64,000 bases of DNA from Lachnospiraceae bacterium. Its GTDB lineage: Bacteria > Bacillota > Clostridia > Lachnospirales > Lachnospiraceae. Shown here piece after piece: positions 53,121 to 60,315 of the stretch. Both the position numbers and the translations under genes were made by a program. Under the pieces are notes generated by a model, which saw nothing but the letters and a program-made list of their open reading frames with translations, was not told where the DNA came from and did not search any database. Position 1 is the first letter of the stretch. Each line of letters begins with the position of its first letter. Location of the stretch: contig JAFUMV010000042.1 of NCBI GenBank assembly GCA_017482485.1, positions 17,817 through 81,816 on the forward strand, given 5' to 3'.

Positions 53121-54239
53121 TCACACTTTTCTCCCAAAAGAAATGAGCATCGCCCGGGCAAACGTATAGGAAGCGTCCGGATGCTCCGCGAAAAATTCCG
53201 TGATTTTCCGATTGCGATCGCAGTATTCTTCGGCTTCTTTGCGACTGGCACCGCGGGCCAGGAAGCTGCTGATGACCGCTTCGCGGTCTTTAGAAGTCAA
53301 CTTTGCATCCCAGCCGTTGTAAGCCAGAAAGTTCTGTTTTTGTTCTTCATAGTCTTCCAGCTGCGGGGAAATAAATTCTGCCTTGTCCTGCACCCGGACT
53401 TCGATTTTTTCTAAGCCCAGCTTTCTCATGTGGTGAGCGATGCGGATGCCGGAGGCATAATCCCTTCCCTGCATATGCAGTTCCGTCTGCCATTTCTTCT
53501 GTAGCCCTTCGTGGCGGCACAATTCTTCGTAATCCATGCCGTCCACATAAAGTCCGTTATTTTCAAATTCCCGGTTTACATCGACGCAGACAATGAGCGC
53601 GCCGCTATTGCCGAATTCGATCATTTTTTCAAGAAAACGGATCGGCGTGTCCAGATGTCTCAAAACCGCCTGACAGATGACCAGGTCATATTTGTTTTTG
53701 GCGGGATAGTCATAGACGTTTGTGCAGCGAAGCGCGGCGTTCAGGTTCTGCCCGACAAAAAGTTTTTTTCCGTACTCTATGAGATTTTCGGAAAAATCAA
53801 TTCCCGTATAGGTACTTCCTTCCGGCAGAAGGGGCATCATCAAAAGTCCCAGTTTCCCGATGCCGCAGCCGCAGTCCAGAACGTTGACGGGTTGGTCAAT
53901 TTTCCACACCTTTTGAATCAGAAACTCCAGATAATCCACATTCCAGAAGCTGTCCCTGGTGCGCGCAAGATAATCGATCCGGTTTCCCCAATATTCCCGG
54001 GTGCCGGACATTTCGGGTGCATAAACTTCCCCGTCCAGAGGTTTTAAGCCCAGCAGCTGATCTGTGGTCACGCCAAAATATTCCGCCAGCTCCGGCAGAA
54101 CTGTGATATCCGGCATACTGGCCTGCGTTTCCCACTTACTGACAGTCTGGTAGGAAACGCCGATGGCGTCGGCCACCTCTTGTTGAGTGGTTTTCTTTCT
54201 TTTTCTGAGCTCTGATAATCTTAGATTGATGGTTTTCAT
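53121..54239 (-). CDS. XRE HTH domain fused to a SAM-dependent methyltransferase
   Basis: Residues 1-65 form a Cro/CI-type HTH (RLSELRKRKKTTQQEVADAI, then GVSYQTVSKWETQASMPDI). From about residue 105 a class I methyltransferase follows: SAM motif VLDCGCGIGKLGLL, GIDFSENLIEYGKK, and YDLVICQAVLRHLDTP. The C-terminal ~120 residues are helical. ATG 54239 has GGAGG upstream; a frame open to 54503 has no supported start. Methyltransferase-HTH fusions are known in Bacillota, but the target is unknown. It may sense or modify a metabolite and autoregulate its expression. Confidence 0.85.
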   Translation of the reverse strand: MKTINLRLSELRKRKKTTQQEVADAIGVSYQTVSKWETQASMPDITVLPELAEYFGVTTDQLLGLKPLDGEVYAPEMSGTREYWGNRIDYLARTRDSFWNVDYLEFLIQKVWKIDQPVNVLDCGCGIGKLGLLMMPLLPEGSTYTGIDFSENLIEYGKKLFVGQNLNAALRCTNVYDYPAKNKYDLVICQAVLRHLDTPIRFLEKMIEFGNSGALIVCVDVNREFENNGLYVDGMDYEELCRHEGLQKKWQTELHMQGRDYASGIRIAHHMRKLGLEKIEVRVQDKAEFISPQLEDYEEQKQNFLAYNGWDAKLTSKDREAVISSFLARGASRKEAEEYCDRNRKITEFFAEHPDASYTFARAMLISFGRKV

Positions 54240-54524
54240 GCGTATTTGCCTCCTGACTTTATATTCAGATCTGTTTCGCCAATGCCATTGGGTTGATATC
54301 AGTGTAGCAGGAAGCGAAGACTTTGTATGCAGAGCGGTTGGAGAGTGAGCTCGCCGTTTGGGTGAGTGGGGAATGAGTTCCCGGTTTGCAAGGAAATTTT
54401 GTGAGTGTGCTGCTCTGGTGGGCAGCGTGGATTTATTGCGGGATGTTTGCTCGCATCTGTGTCCGGACGCCTGACGCAGATCTGTTGAGATATACTCCCG
54501 CACATTGGACTAAGTTGCCAACGC

Positions 54525-54753
54525 GGGGTATATGGCGGAAAATTGTGCCCAAAAACCCCGTTTTTTGCTAAAAAACCTGCTGTTTTGCCAAGAATGGGGC
54601 ATATAGAAGAAAAAAGTCCTGCAGCACCCCGCTAAATGGACTAAGGCAGGGCGCTGCAGGAAAATTTTGTTCTATATACCCCGGCGGGGCATTTCGGACA
54701 TTAGATTTGGAGCCGGACGGGGTACCACAGAAGAATTTTTTTGTATATACCCT
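54525..54753. repeat. Array C: 229-bp dyad-symmetric GGGGTAT/ATACCCC element, left of pse operon
   Basis: Four units with GGGG starts at 54525, 54596, 54648 (AGGG) and 54719, and CCCC starts exactly 31 bp later at 54556, 54627, 54679 and 54750 (CCCT). Steps are 71, 52 and 71 bp. The first two units have the best left arms (GGGGTATAT and GGGGCATAT) and the last two the best right arms (TATATACCCC and TATATACCC), so the whole element is symmetric about its centre. The rest of the 54.2-55.0 kb gap holds the tandem repeats listed separately and about 280 bp with no clear signal. Confidence 0.85.
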
Positions 54754-54791
54754 GGCGGAACGAGACAGTTCGCCTGCGATGTCAAATGTCT

Positions 54792-54888
54792 GCGCATGCA
54801 GGAAAAGCCAGGCTCGCACACAGGAAAAAGCCAGGCTGCGCATGCAGGAAAAAAGCCCGGCGGGGCACACAGGAAAAAGCCGGGTCAT
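54792..54888. repeat. Short tandem repeat, ~24-bp unit, four copies
   Basis: Alternating units starting GCGCATGCAGGAAAA and GCACACAGGAAAAAGCC at 54792, 54816, 54838 and 54865, with unit lengths 24, 22, 27 and 24 bp. All three frames stay open over it but no ribosome binding site is present, so it is treated as non-coding. Confidence 0.7.
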
Positions 54889-54925
54889 GCACGCATCATA
54901 TGTCCCGGAACCGCCTTGCTGCCTT

Positions 54926-54991
54926 ACCGCATCTCACACAGCGCCTCACCGCATCTCATACAGCGCCTCACCGCATCCCGCATAGCGCCTC
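54926..54991. repeat. 22-bp tandem repeat, three copies, spanning the pseG stop codon
   Basis: Units at 54926-54947, 54948-54969 and 54970-54991 share ACCGCATC and AGCGCCTC. The rightmost copy encodes the last residues of PseG (EALCGMR). The other two are downstream duplications that begin with the stop codon region. Confidence 0.85.
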
Positions 54992-56032
54992 CGCAATCCG
55001 GTCCGCGCCGGCGCCGTCGATGGCCATGCGCATGCGAAGGGACTGCGCCCGGCGCCGATCAGCGTCCGAAGCGAGTGCCGAAAGCTGTTCCACCGCCTTT
55101 TCATAAAAATTCGGATTGTTCCGCACGTCTCCGATCCAGGGGATGAGCCCGGCTTCGTCGAAAGCTTTCACGCCGGGGATCTGGTTGTCTGCCATAGTAT
55201 AGCTGACGGAAGGAACACCCACAGCGCAGAGTTCATAAAGGGTGGTTCCGCCTGCGGAGAATGCCAGATCGCATTCCGCCATGAGGGAAGCCATTTCGGT
55301 GACATTTTCATGAAGAACCACACGGCTGTCGGTTTCAGCAAGGGATACCAGCTGGTATCGGTGGAGGTGCATCGGTCCCGTCAGAATGTGCAGGCAGGTG
55401 TCTTTCCAGTCATCGGAGGAAAGCAGTCTGTGTGCCAGGCCGGAGGCGATGCTGAACGGGTCAGTACCGCCGGTGGAAATGAACAGATCTCTCACCGTAT
55501 CCCAGGGATGATAAGTGATCTGGGAAAACTGTTCCCGAAGCGGCGTGTAGGAAACGCCGGTGAGCAGGCGGTCCGCACTTTTATAAAAAGTGTTATCTAC
55601 TAAAATGTCGTAATTGATAATCAGGTGAACCGGATAGTCAAAAGCCTGGAGATCATCGATATAGGCAACCCGGCAAAGCTGTTTTAGCGTGGAAAGATAT
55701 TGGGGTGTAACAAAATAGGAGTCCACCAACAGGGGAGCATTTTTGCGGCTGGAAAAAATATTTTCCATGATGGGAAGTTCTTTTTCGGGATCCCGGTAAT
55801 CGGTCTGCATGTGAATGATGGGAAAGCAGCGCAGCGCCTGTTCTTCAGGAGTCATCATTTTCTGCAGCAGTTTGAGGGAGGTCATATCCGAAACCATAAA
55901 AACCGGCTGTACATTGCGGTGCAGCAGGGCTCTGGCGATGGAAAGACAGCGCATCAGGTGTCCTGTGGCGATATCCTCATTGCCGTCGGTACGGATGTAT
56001 ACCATGGGTTTTTCTACTGAATGAGGTTCCAT
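54968..56032 (-). CDS. pseG: UDP-2,4-diacetamido-2,4,6-trideoxy-beta-L-altropyranose hydrolase
   Basis: PseG-type nucleotide-sugar hydrolase removing UDP in the fourth-to-fifth step of pseudaminic acid synthesis. The GT-B-like fold starts VYIRTDGNEDIATGHLMRCL, the conserved G-x-x-x-GHxxRC region, and the C-terminal half holds ISTGGTDPFSIASGLA, LAFSAGGTTLYELCAVGVPS and the usual DNQ. Length 354 aa is slightly long. The ATG at 56032 has AAAGGGG 11 nt upstream and overlaps pseI by 19 nt; the ATG at 56005 would give the more usual N-terminus. Last gene of pseF-pseI-pseG. The 22-bp repeat lies over its stop. Confidence 0.88.
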   Translation of the reverse strand: MEPHSVEKPMVYIRTDGNEDIATGHLMRCLSIARALLHRNVQPVFMVSDMTSLKLLQKMMTPEEQALRCFPIIHMQTDYRDPEKELPIMENIFSSRKNAPLLVDSYFVTPQYLSTLKQLCRVAYIDDLQAFDYPVHLIINYDILVDNTFYKSADRLLTGVSYTPLREQFSQITYHPWDTVRDLFISTGGTDPFSIASGLAHRLLSSDDWKDTCLHILTGPMHLHRYQLVSLAETDSRVVLHENVTEMASLMAECDLAFSAGGTTLYELCAVGVPSVSYTMADNQIPGVKAFDEAGLIPWIGDVRNNPNFYEKAVEQLSALASDADRRRAQSLRMRMAIDGAGADRIAEALCGMR

Positions 56033-57066
56033 GACAGCGGTGTCCCCTTTCCGATGGCATGACGCGCTTTTTTGCCGAGAATTTCTTCATAATACATGGT
56101 GTGAAGACCGCAGCCGGGGCGGATGGAGCGCACATTTTCCGGGGTAAAAATCTCCCCTTCTGCCATATCTTTTACCACAAATAAAGAGCGGGAGTCCTTG
56201 CGTTCCAGCCGCTGTACTTCAGTGAGCTGATAGGAAGAAGAACCAAGGGCTTTCTCCAGAATGCGGATATTGTTGACCATTTCCTTAAATTCGGCGGGTT
56301 CCATGGAAAATGCACCGTCAGGACCTCCGTCGGCGCGGCTTAAGGTCAGATGTTTTTCTACCATTCTCGCGCCCAGAGCAATTGCGCCGGTGGCAACGGC
56401 AGAACCCATGGTATGGTCGGAAAGTCCCGTGAGGCAGTCAAAGGTGCGCTCAAGGGTGGGAATTACCCGCAGGTTTACATCTTCATAGGGAGTGGGATAG
56501 CCGGAAACGCATTTTAATAAAATCACATCTTCGTTTCCTTCTTCTTTGCAGACTGCCAGGGCGCGCTCGATGTCTTCCAGTCTGGCAATTCCTGTGGCAA
56601 AAATCACAGGCTTGTGCAGCTTTGCAACCTTACGGATCAGCGGAATGTCATTAATTTCATAGGAAGCAATTTTGTACGCAGGCATGTTCATTTCTTCCAT
56701 GAAGTCCACTGCGGAAAAATCAAAAGGAGAGGAGAAGCAAACAAGTCCCAGTTTTTTTGCCTCTTCCATCAGTTTGGGCTGCCACTCCCAGGGGGTGTAG
56801 GCCTCTTTGTAAAGCTGATGCAGCGTGGTGCCGTCCCAGAGGGTACCTTCTCGGTTCTGAAAAGGTTCGGCATCGCTGTCGATGGTGATGGTGTCTGCGG
56901 TATAGGTCTGCAGCTTGATACAGTCCGCGCCGGCTTCTTTGGCCGCATGCAGAATCCGCAGGGCGCGGTCGTAGTCCTGCAGGTGGTTGGCGGACATTTC
57001 CGCCACGATGAAAGTGGGGGCACCGGCGGCGATTCGGTGGCCGTCGATGTAAATTTCTTTATTCAT
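56014..57066 (-). CDS. pseI: Pseudaminic acid synthase
   Basis: NeuB-family enzyme condensing the 2,4-diacetamido sugar with phosphoenolpyruvate. The N-terminal TIM barrel shows FIVAEMSANHLQDYDRAL, KLQTYTADTITIDSD and, diagnostic for PseI over NeuB, LWDGTTLHQLYKEAYTPWEW; GLSDHTMGSAVATGAIALGA and EKHLTLSRADGGPDGAFS follow. A C-terminal SAF antifreeze-like domain is present (RSLFVVKDMAEGEIFTPEN). ATG 57066 (MNKEIYIDG) is preferred with AAAGGA 9 nt upstream; the longer frame overlaps pseF. 350 aa. Confidence 0.93.
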   Translation of the reverse strand: MNKEIYIDGHRIAAGAPTFIVAEMSANHLQDYDRALRILHAAKEAGADCIKLQTYTADTITIDSDAEPFQNREGTLWDGTTLHQLYKEAYTPWEWQPKLMEEAKKLGLVCFSSPFDFSAVDFMEEMNMPAYKIASYEINDIPLIRKVAKLHKPVIFATGIARLEDIERALAVCKEEGNEDVILLKCVSGYPTPYEDVNLRVIPTLERTFDCLTGLSDHTMGSAVATGAIALGARMVEKHLTLSRADGGPDGAFSMEPAEFKEMVNNIRILEKALGSSSYQLTEVQRLERKDSRSLFVVKDMAEGEIFTPENVRSIRPGCGLHTMYYEEILGKKARHAIGKGTPLSWNLIQ

Positions 57067-57082
57067 AAGGTGAAAATCCTTT

Positions 57083-57778
57083 CTACTTGCCTTCTTTCTC
57101 AATCATCTTCTGATACTTTACTTCTGCGATCGCCCAGTCCTCCAGCGTGTCGATGTCCTGGACCTCCAGCTCAGACATCACGAGGGGAACCATGTTGGGC
57201 GTATCGGTAGTCCCTTCCCGGAAAAACGCTTCGGTGCGGCAGGCATAAAACTGACCGCAGTCGTGATAAATTTTCTCAAGGTCCTGGCTGCGTGCCGCAG
57301 CATATTCCGGCCATTTATAGCCGATGTGTCCCTGCTCGTCCAGGCGCAGCCCGCGCTGTACCGGATAGGAGAAAGGAACGACGGGCATCACGGATTCGGA
57401 CTCTTTTAACATGTCCATGGCGGTCTGCAGCTTCCTGGCGGTGACAAAGGGCGCTGTCGGATAAATGCAGCAGAAGGTGTCAAAATTTTTTCCGGCCGCC
57501 TGATAGGCGGTCAGCACCTCCCGGATTACATCATCGGTGGAAGCGTAGTCATTTGCAGCGGCATCGCTTCGCATGAAGGGCACTTTTGCGCCGGCTTCTT
57601 TCGCAATCTGTGCGATTTCGGCATCGTCGGTGGAAACCATGACTTCATCAAATGCGCCGGATGAAAGGGCGGCCTCAATAGAGTAGACAAGAATCGGTTT
57701 TCCGAGGAACGGTTTTATGTTTTTGCGGGGAATGCGTTTGCTGCCGCCGCGTGCTGTTATGATGGCGAGTGATGACAT
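57083..57778 (-). CDS. pseF: CMP-pseudaminic acid cytidylyltransferase
   Basis: Activates pseudaminic acid with CTP for transfer to flagellin or surface glycans. The CMP-sugar synthetase signature SLAIITARGGSKRIPRKNIK is at the N-terminus, followed by FLGKPILVYSIEAA, VMVSTDDAEIAQIAKEAGA and DTFCCIYPTAPFVTARKL. Length 231 aa is normal. AGGAGG lies 7 nt before the ATG. First gene of the operon; the pse genes are bracketed by arrays C and D. Confidence 0.92.
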   Translation of the reverse strand: MSSLAIITARGGSKRIPRKNIKPFLGKPILVYSIEAALSSGAFDEVMVSTDDAEIAQIAKEAGAKVPFMRSDAAANDYASTDDVIREVLTAYQAAGKNFDTFCCIYPTAPFVTARKLQTAMDMLKESESVMPVVPFSYPVQRGLRLDEQGHIGYKWPEYAAARSQDLEKIYHDCGQFYACRTEAFFREGTTDTPNMVPLVMSELEVQDIDTLEDWAIAEVKYQKMIEKEGK

Positions 57779-57858
57779 GGAATTTCCTCCTGAAAATTGA
57801 TATTTGTAAGTGATAACGCGGTCCCCATAGCTAAGACTGCTGTATGGGTTCCTGCAGT

Positions 57859-58087
57859 GGGGTATATGAGTGCAAAAATCATCGCGCTGCCCCGTTTTAT
57901 GTCAAAAAAGCAGTTCAAAAAGCGGATTTGGGGTATATAGAATCAAGATATCTCGAAATACCCCAGATATTAGTGAAAGACGGGGCAGAGCAGAGAGTTC
58001 TGAAAGCATATACCCCCAAATGACACAAATTACATGTAAAATGAGTTGTTTTGGGGTATTTCAGGACAAATTTCAGCTATATACCCC
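57859..58087. repeat. Array D: 229-bp dyad-symmetric GGGGTAT/ATACCCC element, right of pse operon
   Basis: GGGG starts at 57859, 57930, 57982 and 58053, and CCCC starts at 57890, 57961, 58013 and 58084, each exactly 31 bp later. Steps 71, 52, 71 bp and total length 229 bp are identical to array C. The interiors are largely different, with limited likeness just after the first CCCC (CGTTTT.TG..AAAAAA). It lies between the divergent pseF and nucleoside hydrolase genes. Confidence 0.88.
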
Positions 58088-58215
58088 TACAACATGAATG
58101 CTGCGGCAGAGATACGAGTATTGCGACCAACACCTGTATTTTGCCATAATCCGCCAGCGCTTTTGGTCCGGATAAATATAACTATAGTTCCAGTATACCA
58201 TATAAGACGCGAATT

Positions 58216-58244
58216 TTGCACAGATATGATTGATTTTGTAAAAT
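58216..58244 (+). promoter_or_regulatory. Promoter of the nucleoside hydrolase / formamidase / CotH genes
   Basis: TTGCAC, 17 bp, TAAAAT. A GCGCCTTCGGCGC stem-loop (58298-58310) lies in the leader, which runs to the ribosome binding site at 58343. Confidence 0.6.
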
Positions 58245-58357
58245 AATTATGTAAAAATGTTACTGTTCAGAGGTGATACAAGCGCGAGGTGTTTTTGCGC
58301 CTTCGGCGCGTAAAACCCGGGGAATGCAGCTGTGAAGGATACAAAGGAGAAAATTAC

Positions 58358-59344
58358 ATGACAGGTGACAGCAAAACAGGAATTTTATTTGATACAGACA
58401 TAGGATGTGACAGCGATGATGCCGGAGCGCTGGCGTTAATCCTGGAATTGATGAATGCCGGCGAGTGCGAGCTTCTTGCGGTCACCCACAGCACGATGTG
58501 CGAGGCGGCCGGCGGCTGTATCGAAGCGATTCTTCGCTATTACGGACATCCGGAAATTCCGGTGGGAACCTTCAGTCAAAAAGACTGCCTGCAAACAAAA
58601 GAGTGGAAGGATGTTTATGCCACAGATGTGGCGATGCAGTATGATACCCGTTTCAAAAGAGACATAGAAGCCGGGAAAACGGGCGGACATTATGAAAATA
58701 CAGTAAAACTGATGCGAAAAGTGCTGGCAAAAGCGGATGAGAAAGTCCGGTTTGTGGTGACAGGACCGCTGACCAGTCTGAAATATCTGCTTTTGAGCAG
58801 GCCGGATGAATACAGTGAGCTGTCAGGCGTGGAACTGGTTCGGCAGAAGGTGGAATGTGCGGTTTGCATGGCCGGACGTTTCAGAGAACAGTGGGCGGAC
58901 AGAAAGGTCTGGTCAGATGTGGAATGGAATGTGAAATGCGATATTAAAGCCGGCCAGGAGGTTTGTGAGCTTTGGCCTTCTGAACTGATTTTCTGCAGCT
59001 ATGAAATCGGTGAGAAAATCATCACCTGCGGCACGCTCCAGACGGAAGGAAATCCGAATAATCCGGCCAGAACCTGTTATGAGATCCGCAGCCGAAAGAC
59101 AGACCACGGAGCCATCGGCAGAGCAAGCTGGGATGCTGCCACAGCGCTTTATGCAATCCGGCCGGAGAGCGGATACTGGAATCTGCACGCTTACGGAAAA
59201 ATTAGTGTGGATGAGGACGGTTATACGACATTTCGGGATACGGCCGATGGAAAGCATACCTTCATGATTGAGAAAATGTCAGATAAAGAAATGGAAACAA
59301 TCATTGACGGGATTGTGAACCGGGATTCTGCGAGAAATGAGTAG
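58358..59344 (+). CDS. Nucleoside hydrolase-like protein
   Basis: Resembles inosine-uridine nucleoside hydrolases: the N-terminal calcium-binding motif FDTDIGCDSDDAGALALI (DTDxGxDxDD) is complete, with Asp14/Asp18/Asp20/Asp21. The usual C-terminal DxH-type region is less clear. It has no signal peptide, 328 aa. ATG 58358 follows AAAGGAG by 8 nt; the upstream frame (58289) overlaps the leader hairpin. Nucleoside hydrolases split ribonucleosides; divergent members like this one may act on other N-ribosides. It is the first gene of a run with an amidase and CotH. Confidence 0.8.
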   Translation: MTGDSKTGILFDTDIGCDSDDAGALALILELMNAGECELLAVTHSTMCEAAGGCIEAILRYYGHPEIPVGTFSQKDCLQTKEWKDVYATDVAMQYDTRFKRDIEAGKTGGHYENTVKLMRKVLAKADEKVRFVVTGPLTSLKYLLLSRPDEYSELSGVELVRQKVECAVCMAGRFREQWADRKVWSDVEWNVKCDIKAGQEVCELWPSELIFCSYEIGEKIITCGTLQTEGNPNNPARTCYEIRSRKTDHGAIGRASWDAATALYAIRPESGYWNLHAYGKISVDEDGYTTFRDTADGKHTFMIEKMSDKEMETIIDGIVNRDSARNE

Positions 59345-59412
59345 TTTACAGAATGCCTTTAGATTTCCTGAAAATGGAGCATATTTCACAATAAATGGAA
59401 AAGGATGATATT

Positions 59413-60315
59413 ATGATAAAAGTTACAAGAGATCACTTCACCTGTGCGCACAGCGCGGCGGACCAGCCGGCAGCGTATGTGAATTCCGGTGACTGTGTGG
59501 AAATCGAAACCTATGACTGCTACAAGTGCAGACTGCTCCCGGAAGGGACAACCTTTGATGATCTGGAGCCGGGGTGTGCCAATCCGGCTACCGGTCCTGT
59601 TTTTGTAAAAGAAGCAATGCCCGGTGATATGCTGCGGATTGAAATTCGGAAAATTGAGCTGGGGCCGGTGGGAATTATGGATGTGGGCCCTTCCAGCGGC
59701 GCGCTGAAAGAATTTTTCCCGGACAGGGTGATCAAAAGAATTCCTGTCAAAGACGGGTATATTCATTATGGTGACAGCGTGAAGGTGCCGGTAAAACCCA
59801 TGATCGGTGTAATCGGCGTAGCACCTGCCGGAGAGGCGGTGAGCACAGTAACGCCCATGGACCATGGCGGCAACATGGACTGTACGAAAATTGAAGAGGG
59901 CGCAGTTTTGTATCTTCCTGTATTTGTAGAAGGCGGCCTGCTCAGCACAGGAGATTTTCATGCCATCATGGGCGAGGGCGAAGTGGCAAACTGTGGTCTG
60001 GAAATTGAAGGAAAAGTGATTCTGAAGCTGGATGTCATCAAAAATTTCCATACAGAATGGCCCATGATTGAAAATGAAAAACAGTGGATTACAATCGCTT
60101 ATGGAGAAACGCTGGATGAGGCGGCGGATAAGGCAGCAAAGCAGATGTTTCTGTTTTTGAAAGAATGCAAAGGACTGTCTGACGTGGATGCGTCCATGCT
60201 GCTTCACATGGCGGGAGATATGATCGTGTGCCAGATCGTCAATCCGTTAAAAACGGTGCGCATGGAAGTGCCCAAGCAGCTGATCACTCAGATGGCAGAG
60301 GAACGTTGCAGATGA
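59413..60315 (+). CDS. Acetamidase/formamidase family protein
   Basis: FmdA/AmdA-family amidohydrolase that releases ammonia from formamide-like or acetamide-like amides. Family blocks are PVFVKEAMPGDMLRIEI, MIGVIGVAPAGEAVST, DHGGNMDCTKIEEGAVLYLP and VEGGLLSTGDFHAIMGEGEV, with the catalytic-region Glu/Asp/His in the latter two. ATG 59413 is preferred with AAAAGGA upstream. The stop overlaps the CotH start (ATGA), so translation is coupled. 300 aa, cytoplasmic. Together with the nucleoside hydrolase it suggests nitrogen salvage. Confidence 0.88.
   Translation: MIKVTRDHFTCAHSAADQPAAYVNSGDCVEIETYDCYKCRLLPEGTTFDDLEPGCANPATGPVFVKEAMPGDMLRIEIRKIELGPVGIMDVGPSSGALKEFFPDRVIKRIPVKDGYIHYGDSVKVPVKPMIGVIGVAPAGEAVSTVTPMDHGGNMDCTKIEEGAVLYLPVFVEGGLLSTGDFHAIMGEGEVANCGLEIEGKVILKLDVIKNFHTEWPMIENEKQWITIAYGETLDEAADKAAKQMFLFLKECKGLSDVDASMLLHMAGDMIVCQIVNPLKTVRMEVPKQLITQMAEERCR

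Noticed and set aside
54707-55106. Overlapping frames over the 24-bp tandem repeat
   Set aside because: All three frames are open only because of the repeat; no start signal, and they run antisense into pseG.
54525-58087. Composite transposon or IS ends around the pse genes
   Set aside because: No transposase, no target-site duplication recognised, and the flanking elements are internally symmetric arrays rather than IS copies.
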